Positions 1 through 9,880 of a stretch of 64,000 bases of DNA are shown here, piece after piece (the first letter of the stretch is position 1; each line of letters starts with the position of its first letter). The stretch spans positions 868,001 through 932,000 of the forward strand of contig JANEZZ010002068.1 in NCBI GenBank assembly GCA_026122225.1, written 5' to 3'. A model generated the notes under the pieces. That model worked only from the letters and a program-made list of their open reading frames with translations. It did not search any database and was not told the origin of the DNA. Both the position numbers and the translations under genes were made by a program. The stretch comes from Heloderma charlesbogerti. Its lineage: Eukaryota > Chordata > Lepidosauria > Squamata > Helodermatidae.

Positions 1-867
1 TTTAACTTATATGCAGAGTACATCATGAGAAATGCCGGGTTGGATGAATCAGAGGTCGGAATCAAGATTGCTGGGAGAATTATCAACAACCTCAGATATG
101 CAGACGATACCACCCTAATGGCAGAAAGCGAAGAGGATCTCAAGAGCCTCTTGTTGAGGGTGAAAGAGGAGAGTGCAAAAGCTGGTTTGAAACTCAACAT
201 TAAAAAAACGAAGATCATGGCATCTGGCCCCATCACTTCCTGGCATAAAGAAGGGGAAGAAATGGAAGCAGTGACAGATTTTACTTTCTTGGGCTCCAAG
301 ATCACCGCAGACGGTGACTGTAGCCATGAAATTAAAAGACGCTTGCTCCTTGGGAGGAAAGCTATGGCCAACCTAGACAGCATAGTAAGAAGCAGAGACA
401 TCACCTTGCCGACAAAGGTCCGTCTAATCAAAGCTATGGTTTTCCCAGTAGTAATGTATGGCTGTGAGAGCTGGACTATAAGGAAGGCTGAGCACCGAAG
501 AATTGATGCTTTCGAACTGTGGTGCTGGAGAAGACTCTTACGAGTCCCCTGGACTGCAAGGAGGTCAAATCAGTCCATCCTCAAGGAAATCAACCCTGAG
601 TGCTCATTGGAAGGACAGATCCTGAAGCTGAAGCTCCAATATTTTGGCCACCTAATGCGAAGAGAAAACTCCCTGGAAAAGACCCTGATGCTGGGAAAGA
701 CTGAAGGCAAAAGGAGAAGGGGACGGCAGAGGATGAGATGGCTAGATAGCATCACGGATGCAATGAATATGAACTTGAGCACGCTCCAGGAGAGAGCGCA
801 GGACAGGAAGGCCTGGCGTGCTATGGTCCATGGGGTCACGAAGACTCGGACACGACTGAACGACTGA
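1..867 (+). pseudogene. BovB reverse transcriptase, C-terminal part
   Basis: The frame encodes the end of the RT palm and the C-terminal region of the BovB ORF2 protein, which makes cDNA from LINE RNA at a nicked chromosomal site. Counting from the ATG at 25, the catalytic YADD box is at residues 25-28 (context NLRYADDTTLM), followed by the SKITADGDC and MYGCESWT segments and the basic RRGRQRMRWLDS stretch near the C-terminus. The ATG at 25 is internal, because the frame is open upstream to the window edge (FNLYAEYI...). There are no stops or frameshifts over 288 codons, so this copy is young or little decayed. Whether the full element is intact cannot be judged because its 5' part lies outside the window. 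Confidence 0.92.
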
Positions 868-884
868 ACAAAAGTAGAATAACC
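1..884 (+). mobile_element. RTE-BovB LINE, 3' fragment (cut by window edge)
   Basis: This is the 3' end of a BovB-family non-LTR retrotransposon, a family known to be abundant in squamates. The window begins inside the reverse transcriptase; the frame is open from base 1 to the TGA at 865-867, followed by a very short 3' tail ending near 'gactgaacaaaagtag'. The copy at 60370-61060 matches it closely over its last 700 bases, which confirms the family and the 3' end. It is followed almost at once by a SINE (about 887-1081), a common pairing because Sauria-type SINEs use BovB-like machinery. Confidence 0.93.
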
Positions 885-886
885 AT

Positions 887-1081
887 TGGATCTTGTCCAG
901 GGAATCAAACTCAGGAGACCCAGGTTGGAGTCTCCACTCGGCCACGAAGCTCACTGGGTGACTTTGGGCCAGTCACGGACTCTGCCTAACCTAAATCACT
1001 GGGTTGTTGTGAGGATAAAATGGAGAGGAGAAGGACCATGTAAGCTGTCTTGGGATATAAATGTAATAATAAAAATTTTTG
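887..1081 (+). mobile_element. tRNA-derived SINE (Sauria type)
   Basis: The core shared with the copies at 4050-4266, 32769-33045 and 47724-47935 is clear: 'CCACTCGGCC', 'TCACTGGGTGACTTTGGGCC', 'GGTTGTTGTGAGGATAAAAT' and the tail 'GGGATATAAATGTAATAAT'. The tRNA-like head is diverged, but a B-box-like stretch near 'AGGTTGGAGTCTCC' remains. It lies in sense orientation right after the BovB 3' end. Confidence 0.8.
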
Positions 1082-1084
1082 TGT

Positions 1085-1362
1085 GCCTATCTGATGGGGC
1101 CTAGAAGTAGGAGTTCACCAAGAAGCAAGGAGAGAATCTGGTCTCCGGGGGGCGGGGGTGGGGCATCACCAGAATGTTGCTCTCGAGCAATCTGTGGGAG
1201 CCATTTTTCTGCTAACATCTCAGCTGGGCTGCCTCTCAAGTGACGACAGTCCTGTTTCATGCCTTGACAAGGAGGACTATGGGTCACCAACCTGGGAAAG
1301 GCCTTTTTCCACTTGAGGCACGTCACTGGAGAGCTGCTGTTAACACAGCAGTGAGCGTCAGG
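1085..1362. other. unassigned spacer
   Basis: I recognise no repeat or coding signal here. It contains a short G-run (1147-1160) and otherwise looks like ordinary AT/GC-mixed sequence. Confidence 0.4.
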
Positions 1363-1410
1363 TTGTTGTTCAGTCATTAAGTTGTGTCCGACTCTTCATG
1401 ACCCCACGGA
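1363..1410 (-). mobile_element. BovB 3'-terminal scrap, antisense
   Basis: Read on the minus strand this matches the BovB terminus seen at about 825-880 and 61010-61060 (GGTCA-GAAGAGTCGGACACAAC...). It abuts a partial copy of the SINE-like repeat described next. Confidence 0.7.
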
Positions 1411-1862
1411 AGCGTCTTCAGACAGCGCTGGCTCTTCGGCTTAGAAACGGGGATGAGCACCGCACCCTAGAGTCAGACTCGACTGGTTGGGGACACCTTT
1501 ACCTTACCTTTTGGGGCTGCGGTGGCTTAGTTAAGGTTAAGATGCTGAACTGCAGACTGGAAGGTCGGCAGGACAGCAGTTCAAGACCTGAGTGCTGCGT
1601 GACGGAGTGAGCTCCCGTCTTCAGTCTCAGCTCCTGCCAACCTAGCAGTTTGAAAGCAAGAAATTGCAAGTAGATAAATAGGTACTGCCTCGGCGGGAAA
1701 GGTAACAGTGTTCCGTGCACCTCGGTGTTCAGTCATGCCGGCCACATGATCACGGAAGCGTCTTCGGACAGCGCTGGCTCTTCGGCTTAGAAACGGGGAT
1801 GAGCACCACACCCTAGAGTCAGACACGACTGGTTGGGGACACCTTTACCTTACCTTTACCTT
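1411..1862 (-). mobile_element. SINE-like repeat, partial copy plus full copy in tandem
   Basis: Read on the minus strand, the repeat begins with GGTAAAGGT-type hexamers, then GTGTCCCCAACCAGTCG, 'GGTGCTCATCCCCGTTTC' and 'TATTTATCTACTTGCA', ending near 'CTTAACTAAGCC'. About 100 bases of its 5' part are present twice, at about 1411-1507 and again at about 1756-1862, nearly identical. I recognise it as a common squamate interspersed repeat, but I am unsure of its formal name. Confidence 0.7.
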
Positions 1863-3455
1863 CATGACCCCGTGGACCATAGCACGCCAGACCTTCCTGT
1901 CCTCCGCCCTCCTGTCCTTTATCATGTCCGTCTTTGCACAAAACGTTCCCTTGAGATCTCCGATTTTCTTGAAAAGATCTCTAGTCTTTCCCATTCTATT
2001 GTTTTCCTCAATGTCTTTGCATTGTTCATTTAAGAAGGCCTTCTTGTCTCTCCTTGCTATTCTCTGGAACTCTGTATTCAATTGGATATATCTTCCCCTT
2101 TCTCCCTTGCTTTTCGCTTCCCTTCTTTCCTCAGCGACTTGTAAAGCCTCATCAGACAGCCACTTGGCTTTCTTGCATTTCTTTTTCTTTGGGATGGATT
2201 GAGTTGCTGCCTCCTGAACAATGTTATGGACCTCTGTCAATAGTTCCTCAGGCACTCTGTCTATCAGATCTAATCCCTTAAATCTATTCCTCACCGCCAC
2301 TGTATATTCATAAGGGATATGATTTAGGTCACACCTGAATGGTTTAATGGTTTTCCCTACATTCTTCAACTTAAGCCGAACTTTTGCTACAACAAGCTCC
2401 TGAACTGAGCCACAGTCAGCTCCAGGTCTTGTTTTTATAGAGCTTCTCCATCTTTGATGGAGCTGTATAGAGCTGTATAGAGCTTCTCCATCTTTGGCTG
2501 CAAAGGACATCATCAATCTGATTTTGATAATGACCATCTGGTGATGTCCATGTGTAGAGTCGCCTCTTGTGCTGTTGGAAAAGAGTGTTTGCTATGATCA
2601 GCGTGTTCTCTTGGCAAAACTCTATTAGCTTTTGTCCTGCTTCATTTTGTACACCAAGGCCATGCCTGCCTGTTATCCCGGTGATTTCTTGACTTCCTAC
2701 TTTAGCATTCGAATCCCCTATGATGAAGAGGACATCTTTTTTTGGTGTTAGTTCTAGAAGGTGTTGTAGGTCTTCATAGAACTGATCAACCTCAGCTTCT
2801 TTTGCTGAGAAGAAGTGGTTGGAGCATAGACTTGAATTACTGTGATGTTGAATGGTTTGCCTTGGATTCATACTGAGATCATTCTATCATTTTTGAGATT
2901 GTACCCCAGTACTGCTTTTCCCACCCTTTTGTTGACTATGAGTGCTACTCCATTTCTTCTACGGGATTCTTGCCCACAGTAGTAGATATAATGGTCACCT
3001 GAATTAAATTTGCCCATGCTTGTCCATTTTAGTTCGCTGATTCCCAAGATGTCGATGTTCAATCTTGCCATCTCATGCTTGACCACCTCCAGCTTGCCTT
3101 GATTCATTGATCTGACATTCCAGGTTCCTAAACAATATTGTTCTTTACAGCATTGGACTTTCTTTTCACCACCAGACACATCCACAGCTGAGTGTCCTTT
3201 TTGCTTTGGCCCAGCCGCTTCACTCTTTCTGGCGCTACTTGGAAATTCCCTCTGCTCTTCCCCAGTAGTATATTGGACACCTTCCGACCTGAGGGGCTCA
3301 TCTTCCGGCATCATATCTTTTAGCCTTGTGATACGTTCCATGGGGTTTTCTTGGCAAGAATACTGGAGTGGGTTGCCATTTCCTTCTCCAGTGGACCTCA
3401 TTTTGTCAGAACTCTCCGCCACGACCTGTCCATCTTGGGTGGCCCTGCACGGCAT
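1862..3455 (-). pseudogene. BovB ORF2 remnant: APE endonuclease and linker
   Basis: In LINEs the AP-like endonuclease nicks target DNA. Three overlapping frames are read from right to left. The first (3455-2868) has GTWNVRSMNQGKLEVV with the catalytic Asn and GISELKW with the catalytic Glu. The second (2871-2416) has LFIIGDSNAKVG; other BovB copies, as I recall them, have GDWNAK here, so Trp to Ser is probably decay. It also has TSPDGHYQNQIDD. The third (2537-1845) carries the lysine-rich IPKKKKCKKAKWLS linker. At least two frameshifts separate them, and the downstream RT palm is deleted. It is a dead copy. Confidence 0.88.
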
Positions 3456-3520
3456 AGCTTATGGCTTCACTGAGTTACGCAAACCCCTTTGCCACAACAA
3501 GGCAGTGATCCATGAAGGGG
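1862..3520 (-). mobile_element. RTE-BovB LINE, internally deleted antisense copy
   Basis: The element runs right to left. Near 3520-3440 is a 5' leader that includes a ...CACTGCCTTGTTGTGG... segment, then the endonuclease, then the linker; it ends in a few C-terminal residues around 1860-1900. The RT core is absent: the linker reads ...KKIGDLKGTFCAKTDMIKDRR and jumps straight to the AEDRKVWRAMVHGV end of the protein. The copy is therefore endonuclease-plus-tail, with frameshifts, and cannot be autonomous. Confidence 0.9.
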
Positions 3521-3539
3521 GAGCGTCAGGTATCTCTGT

Positions 3540-3955
3540 TTAATTTTTAAAAGGATTTTGATCCTGGGCTGTTCCCTATAACACAGGATTGGAAGAAAGG
3601 GGGAATATTAAAGATGGCCTTTCCATCAAATACTGAGCCATTTTCTTTTCAGAATCTTAAAAAGCCATCCAAATTAGGATTGTCAGCTAAACAGAAAAGG
3701 CTTGGCCTAGATTTCTTTTTTCCTTTTTTTTTTTTTTGCTTTTGGCCTGGCTGCCAGAAGAACCCTGGACAAGGTGGATTCTTTCTCCCCCTTTAAAAAG
3801 AAGAAGGTATAGCTGTACATTTTCGGTAGGCAGCTTTTGTGCTGGTCTCTGACTACGAAGCTGTCTGAAACCACCATAAGCCTTATCCAGACAAGCCAGG
3901 AAAAACACTGGAGTCCAGTCACAGCTCTGGGTCTGTTCCAAGCCCCCGTATATAT
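3540..3955. other. unassigned spacer with poly(T) run
   Basis: No element is recognised. A T-rich stretch at about 3715-3740 could be the antisense tail of an old retroposon, but no body was found. Confidence 0.4.
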
Positions 3956-3956
3956 A

Positions 3957-3958
3957 CA

Positions 3959-4047
<89 letters not shown>

Positions 4048-4049
4048 TA
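3957..4049. repeat. GACA/GATA (Bkm-type) microsatellite
   Basis: About eight (TCTG) units pass directly into about fifteen (TCTA) units. On the complementary strand these are CAGA/TAGA, the GACA and GATA motifs that define the Bkm satellite of snakes. It is the left-most piece of the large array that resumes at 4266 and 8656. Confidence 0.95.
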
Positions 4050-4266
4050 TTTATTACATTTATATCCCGCCTTTTTTCCTCCTTAAGGAACTCAAAGTGA
4101 CATCAATAATTCTCCTCCTCCATTTTATCACAACAACAACCCTGTGAGGTGGGTTGGGCTGAGAGTCTGTGACTGGCCCAAAGTCACCCAGTGAGCTTCC
4201 ATGGTTGAGTGGGGACTAGAACCCGGATCTCCCAACTCCCTGTCCAACACTCTCACCACTACACCA
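4050..4266 (-). mobile_element. tRNA-derived SINE (Sauria type), antisense, inside the GATA array
   Basis: Minus-strand reading gives the tRNA-like B box GGTTCTAGTCCCC, 'TCACTGGGTGACTTTGGGCC', 'CCTCACAGGGTTGTTGTTG' and the 'GGCGGGATATAAATG' tail. Both ends abut TCTA repeats, so it appears to have inserted into a pre-existing microsatellite. The target duplication cannot be distinguished from the repeat itself. Confidence 0.88.
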
Positions 4267-4271
4267 TCTAA

Positions 4272-4308
<37 letters not shown>

Positions 4309-4461
4309 ATCCATCTATCTATCTATCTTCATCATCATCATCATTTCCATCCATCCATCCATCCATCCATCCATCCATCCATCCATCCATCTATCATCAT
4401 TATCATCATATCCATCTATCCATCTATCCATCTATCCATCTATCCATCTATCCATCTATCC

Positions 4462-4506
<45 letters not shown>

Positions 4507-4561
4507 CATCATCATCATCATCATCATATCTATCTATCTATCTATCATCATCATCATATCT
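4266..4561. repeat. mixed TATC / CATC / ATC microsatellite
   Basis: Blocks of (TATC)n, (CATC)n and TTCATCATCATC...ATATC alternate, the same vocabulary as the big array at 8656-15430. The block stops exactly where the antisense L2 tail begins, which suggests the L2 element split a once continuous array. Confidence 0.93.
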
Positions 4562-4791
4562 TTTATTTATTTATTTATTTATTCATTTCATTTCTATACT
4601 GCCCAATAGCCGAAGCTCTCTGGGCAGTTCACAAAAATTAAATCCAAGCAACACACAATAAAACAATTTAAAATATACAGAACATTAAAACCACAATATA
4701 ACAATACAACCACAATAAAACCTAGCAGCAGTGCAGGAGTTTAAAATACAGATTTAAAACAGCAAAGATAAAAATTTAGAAAGCTAAAATG

Positions 4792-6826
4792 CTAAAATGC
4801 CTGGGAAAATAAAAAGGTCTTCACCTGGCGCCGAAAGGAGTACAATGTAGGCGCCAGGCGAACCTCACTAGGGAGCTCATTCCAGAGCCGGGGTGCCACA
4901 GCAGAAAAAGCCCTCCTCCTAGTAGCCACCCGCCTCACTTCCTTTGGCAGGGGCTCATGGAGAAGGGCCACTGATGATGATCTTAAGGTCTGGGCAGGCA
5001 CATATGGGAGGAGGCGATCCTTCAGGTAACCTGGCCCCAGCCGTTAAGGGCTTTGAATGTTAACACCAGCACTCTGAATCGGGCCTGGAAATGGACTGGC
5101 AGCCAGTGCAGCTGGAAAAGTACTGGCGTAATATGAGCTCGCAGGCCAGTCCCTGTTAACAATCTTGCTGCCCTACTTTGGACCAGCTGAAGTTTCCGGA
5201 CCGTTTTCAAAGGCAGCCCCACGTATAACGCATTGCAGTAATCCAGACGAGAAGTTATCAGAGCATGGATAACTGTAGCTAGGCTCTCTCTGTCCAGATA
5301 AGGGCGTAGTTGGTATACCAGCCTAAGCTGATAAAAAGTGCTCCGTGCCACTGAATTCACCTGTGCCTCAAGTGACAGTTCTGGATCCAAGAGCACCCCC
5401 AAACTACGAACCTGATCCTTTGGGGGAGTGCAACCCCCTCCAGAACTGGTTGAACATCACCTAGCCGGGCTGACGAACCACCCACTAACAGTACCTCCAT
5501 CTTGTCTGGATTGAGTTTCAGTTTATTAGCCCTCATCCAGTCCATTACCGTGCCCAGGCACTGGTTCAGAACAGTCACTGCCTCACCTGGTTTTGATGTA
5601 AAAGAGAGGTAGAGCTAGGTGTCATCTGCATATTGATGGCACCTCAGCCCACACCTCCGGATAACCTCCCCCAGCGGTTTCATGTAGATGTTAAACAGCA
5701 TGGGGGATAAAATAGAGCCCTGTGGAACCCCATGGCACAATTGCCATGGCACAGAGCAGTAATCCCCCAGCACCACCTTCTGGAATCGGCCATCCAAGTA
5801 GGAGCGGAACCACTGTAGTGCAGTGCCTCCTACTCCCAACCCAGACAACCTATCCAGAAGGATTCCATGGTCGATGGTATCGAAAGCCGCTGAGAGGTCC
5901 AGGAGAATCAACAGGGTCGCATTCCCCCTGTCCCTCTCCCGGCAGAGGTCATCCCACAGGGCGACCAAGGCAGTTTCTGTTCCAAAACCAGGCCTGAAGC
6001 CCGATTGAAATGGATCTAGATAATCCGTTTCATTCAAGAGTGCCTGGAGCTGTCCTACAACCACCCGCTCAAGCACCTTGCCCAGGAAGGGGATGTTGGC
6101 CACTGGCCTATAATTGTTAACATCCTCTGGGTCCAGGTTAGGCTTTTTCAGGAGTGGTCTAATTACTGCCTCTTTTAAAGCGGCAGGCACCACTCCCTCT
6201 CTCAAGGAGGAATTTACAACCTCCTGGACCCAGCCGGACAACCCCTCCTTGTTTGATTTAATAAGCCATGAAGGGCAAGGGTCAAGCACACAAATGGTCG
6301 ATCGGACTTGGCCTAGCACCTTGTCCGCATCCTCAGGCCTCAGTAACTGAAACTCATCCAATAAAACTGGACCAGACGGTGCTCTGAACACCTCTACCAA
6401 TGGAACTGCATTAATGGTGGTGTCCAATTCATGACGAATCTGAGTGACTTTATCCTCAAAGTGCCGTGCAAACTCGTCACAGTGTGCTACCGAGGGTTCC
6501 ACCGTCTCTCTCCCTGGCCCAGAATGTAACAGGCCGCGAACCACTTGGAAAAGCTCCACTGGACGACACTGAGAAGATGCAATGCTGGTGGAAAAGAACT
6601 GTCTCTTTGCCACCCTCACAGCCACAGAGTAGGCTCGATAGTGGGCTCTTACCTGTGTTCGGTCAGACTCAGCATGAGTTTTCCTCCACCTGCGTTCTAG
6701 CTGTCTCCCCTCTTGCTTCATTGCCCTCAGCTCAGGTGTATACCAAGGAGCTGGCCGGGCTCTGCTCAGAGGGAGAGGGCGCTTGGGCGCGATCGTGTCA
6801 ACCCCCAAGTCATCTCTGCATTCCAC
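4792..6826 (-). pseudogene. L2-clade LINE reverse transcriptase and C-terminal domain
   Basis: The 403-residue frame 6826-5615 holds the RT fingers and palm: NNYRPVANIP at 237-246, QSGFRPGFGTE at 274-284, LLDLSAAFDTIDH at 308-320 (catalytic Asp), GVPQGSILSPMLFNIYM at 366-382 and YADD at 399-402. A TAG follows the next Thr; the sense codon was probably CAG (Gln), since reading through gives a sensible LYLSF. The thumb and C-terminal region continue in the frames 5578-5357, 5402-5022 (LQLVQSRAARLLTGTG, LHWLPV) and 5001-4792 (RAFSAVAPRLWNELP). LHWLPV and the PRLWNxLP motif are, to my knowledge, characteristic of L2/CR1-group LINEs. The protein is disabled by one nonsense codon and at least two frameshifts. 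Confidence 0.9.
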
Positions 6827-7821
6827 AGAGCGACCTGGGCTTCGACAGGAGCACCAGCCATACCAGCAGGAAAATCCCCCAGAGCCCTCTGGAATCCATC
6901 GGAATCCATTAATCTCCGGGGGCGGACCATTTTAATAGGTCCCCCACCCTTGCAGAGGGGGAAGGCTGCCAGGAGTCTAAACCTCAGCAGGAAGTGATCT
7001 GACCATGACAAAGGGACAGATGTTAATTCCTCCACTTTCAGATCACCATCCTCCTGCCCAGTTGAGAAAACCAGATCAAGTGTGTCTCCTTTTGTATGCG
7101 TTGGGCCGATGACATGTTGGGACAGCCCCATGGTTGTCATGGTGGCCATGAAGTCCTGAGCCACCCCGGATACAGCGGCCTCGGCATGGAAGTTGAGATC
7201 CCCCAGGACCATCATCCTAGGGGTCCTCAACACCAAGTCCGAGACCACCTCTGTCAGCTCAGGCAGGGAGTCTGATGGGCAGCGGGGTGGGCGGTACACC
7301 AACAGAATCCCCAATTTGTCCCGGGTACCCAACACAAGGTACAAACACTCAAGGTCTGCACTCGAATGAGCAGGAAGCCTGGAGAGGGAGATTGAATTCC
7401 TATAGACCACGGCAACCCCCCCTCCCCGACCCTCAAGTCGGTGTTGGTGCTGCACCGAATACCCAGGAGGGCACAGCTGGGAGAGAGAGACCCCTCCCAG
7501 TTCCCCCACCCAGGTCTCAGTAATACTTGCCAGGTCAGCCCCCCCATCCACAATCAAATCATGGATGAGGGAGATGTGATTTTGGACCGACCTGGCATTC
7601 AGCAGCAGCACCATCAGACCCGAGGGCAGACTGGTAAGGCTGCCAGGAACCATCAGGTTGGGGGAAGAACCAGAAGAGGGGACAGCTGTAAGGTGTCCAG
7701 CCCCTCTTCTCCTCAGCTGGCCTGTTAATCCCCCAACGCCATACCTCCCCCTGCCCGTGACCACAGTTATGGTGGCACCTCCCCGACCCCCTGAGTTGCC
7801 CAATAGTTCTCCCAGGCACAT
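6766..7821 (-). pseudogene. L2-clade LINE AP-endonuclease domain
   Basis: This 351-residue frame encodes the endonuclease that nicks target DNA for target-primed reverse transcription. Counting from the Met at 7821, the catalytic motifs are in order: LLLNARSV (Asn75), TETW (101-104, Glu102), VYRPPR (175-180), LGDLNFH (206-212), THTKGDTLDLVF (241-252) and WSDHFLL (273-279). All expected acidic and His residues are present, so the domain looks chemically complete. It falls out of frame with the RT near 6820, where EAQVALWNAE should run on into GVDTIAPKRP. That single frameshift is the only obvious damage in this half. Confidence 0.9.
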
Positions 7822-8655
7822 ATTAAAATGTTAGGATATAAAATGCTCAACAGTGTAAAAGAATATAAAAGATAAAAGAGATAAAAGAGAACAGCAGCTA
7901 AAAAGGAGCAGATAAAGTCCACATTTGCCCCTTTCCCCTTGTCTTTAAAGCTGCTGCCCTCTGCTGCTGCTATTTGCTGCTGGTATTGTGGCTGCTGGTG
8001 TCTCTGGAGAGGCAGGTGGGGTGGTCTGAGTGCAGTACGCGTCGCCATTGGGCGTCGCGTTGGTAGCCGGCAGGTGATGCACGGGATGCACCGCAGGTTG
8101 GTACGGGGGGCGGGGGATGTTGATGGAGATGGTGCACTACATGGGCTGAGGAGGGAGGGGACGCCGGAACATGGAGAAGGCACGGTGTGTGTGTGTTTGT
8201 GTGAGTGATTGAGTGAGTGAGTGAGTGAGTGAGTGAGTGAGTGAGTGATGAGTGATGATGATGAGTGAGTGAGTGAGTGAGTGAGTGAGTGAGTGATGAT
8301 GATGATGATGATGATGATGATGTGAGTGAGTGAGTGAGATGATGATGATGAGTGAGTGAGTGAGTGATGATGAGTGATGATGAGTGAGTGAGTGAGTGAG
8401 TGAGTGAGTGAGTGAGTGAGTGAGTTGCGTGATGTGAGTGCGTGAGTGAGTGACGTGAATGATGATGCTGATGATGCTGATGATGAGGTGAATGTTAATG
8501 CCTGCGTGCGTGAGTGAGCTGTCGGTGGAGGGCGGGCTGTAGATGTTGATGCTGATCCGTCAGTGCGAGAGCGGCTGAATCGCTTGCTGGAGCAGCGTGC
8601 GGAGCTGCTGATGCTGGCGTGCGTGAATGCATGCAGCATCTGCATGGATGCTGAG
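7822..8655 (-). other. probable L2 5' region with GAGT/GATG microsatellite
   Basis: This stretch separates the L2 endonuclease frame from the giant array. It contains CTG-rich sequence (7950-8000), a GC-rich middle (8020-8160) and a (GAGT)n/(GATG)n microsatellite at about 8203-8425, with decayed CGTGAGTGAG units to 8520. Read in LINE sense these are (ACTC)n and (CATC)n. It may be the element's 5' UTR; alternatively the element ends near 7840 and this is older flank. Confidence 0.5.
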
Positions 8656-8661
8656 CTACCC

Positions 8662-8697
<36 letters not shown>

Positions 8698-8716
8698 GTC
8701 ATCATCATAATCATCA

Positions 8717-8754
<38 letters not shown>

Positions 8755-8904
8755 CATCATCATCATCATCATCAACATATCCATCCATCTATCCATCTAT
8801 CTATCTATCCATCCATCCATCCATCCATCTATCCATCATCATCATCATCATCATATCCATCTGTCTGTCTGTCTGTCTGTCTGTCTATCAATCTATCATC
8901 ATCA

Positions 8905-8950
<46 letters not shown>

Positions 8951-9142
8951 CTTCTTCATCATCATCATCAACATATCCATCCATCCATCCATCTATCCAT
9001 CATCATCATCATCATCATCATCATATCTATCTATCTATCTATCTATCGTCATCATCGTCATCATATCTATCTATCTATCTATCATCTTCATCATCATCAT
9101 CATATCTATCTATCTATCTATCTATTGTCATCATCATCATCA

Positions 9143-9184
<42 letters not shown>

Positions 9185-9762
9185 CTTCATCATCATCATC
9201 AACATATCCATCCATCCATCCATCTATCATCATCATCATCATCATCATCATCATCTATCATCATCATCTCTATCTATCTATCGTCATCATCGTCATCTAT
9301 CATCTATCTATCTATCTATCTATCATCTTCATCATCATCATCATATCTATCTATCTATCTATTGTCATCATCATCATCATATCTATCTATCTATCTATCG
9401 TCATCATCATCATCATCATCTATCATCTATCATCTATCATCTTCATCATCATCATCATCATCTATCATCTATCTATCTATCATCTATCATCATCATCATC
9501 ATCATCATCTATCATCTATCTATCTATCATCTATCGTCATCATCGTCATCATATCTATCTATCTATCTATCTATCTTCATCATCATCGTCATCATATCCA
9601 TCTATCTATCTATCTATCTATCTATCATCATCATCGTCATCATATCTATCTATCTATCTATCTATCATCTTCATCATCATATCTATCATCTATCATCTAT
9701 CATCTTCATCATCATCATATCCATCAATCCATCCATCCATCATCATCATCGTCATCATATCC

Positions 9763-9805
<43 letters not shown>

Positions 9806-9880
9806 GTCATCATCGTCATCATATCTATCTATCTATCTATCTATCATCTATCATCTATCATCTATCATCATCATCATCAT
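8656..9880. repeat. left flank of giant array: TATC/CATC/ATC mosaic
   Basis: Blocks of (TATC)n, (CATC)n and (ATC)n alternate in loosely repeating units of some 60-100 bases: (TATC)n, then TTCATCATC(A/G)TCATCATATC, then (CATC)n or (TATC)n. The variant ATCGTC recurs inside the ATC blocks (for example near 9046, 9289, 9537, 9585, 9630, 9748 and 9806), so whole composite units, not only single repeats, have been amplified. G is almost absent from the plus strand. Confidence 0.97.

Larger units (their letters stand above)
4561..8655 (-). mobile_element. L2-clade LINE, nearly full length, antisense
   Basis: From right to left the element has a 5' region (about 8655-7822), an endonuclease frame (7821-6766), a reverse transcriptase frame (6826-5615), C-terminal frames down to 4792, and a 3' UTR ending in an (ATTT/AAAT)n tail at 4562-4590. 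The 3' UTR marker 'GGCTATTGGGCAGTATAGAA' also appears at 25711-26000 and 46550-47725, so the family is repeated in the window. The protein region carries only a few lesions (a frameshift near 6820, a nonsense codon right after YADD, a frameshift near 5400-5380). The assignment of the 5' region 7822-8655 to this element is an inference from position. Confidence 0.85.

Noticed and set aside
25..867. Host gene encoding an RT-like protein
   Set aside because: The frame is the BovB ORF2 C-terminus; a second copy at 60370-61060 and BovB-type 3' ends show it is a dispersed retrotransposon.
7767..8663. 298-codon minus-strand frame with His-Ser-Leu-Thr repeats
   Set aside because: It is the translation of the (GAGT)n/(GATG)n microsatellite, read in the frame opposite to the real L2 endonuclease.
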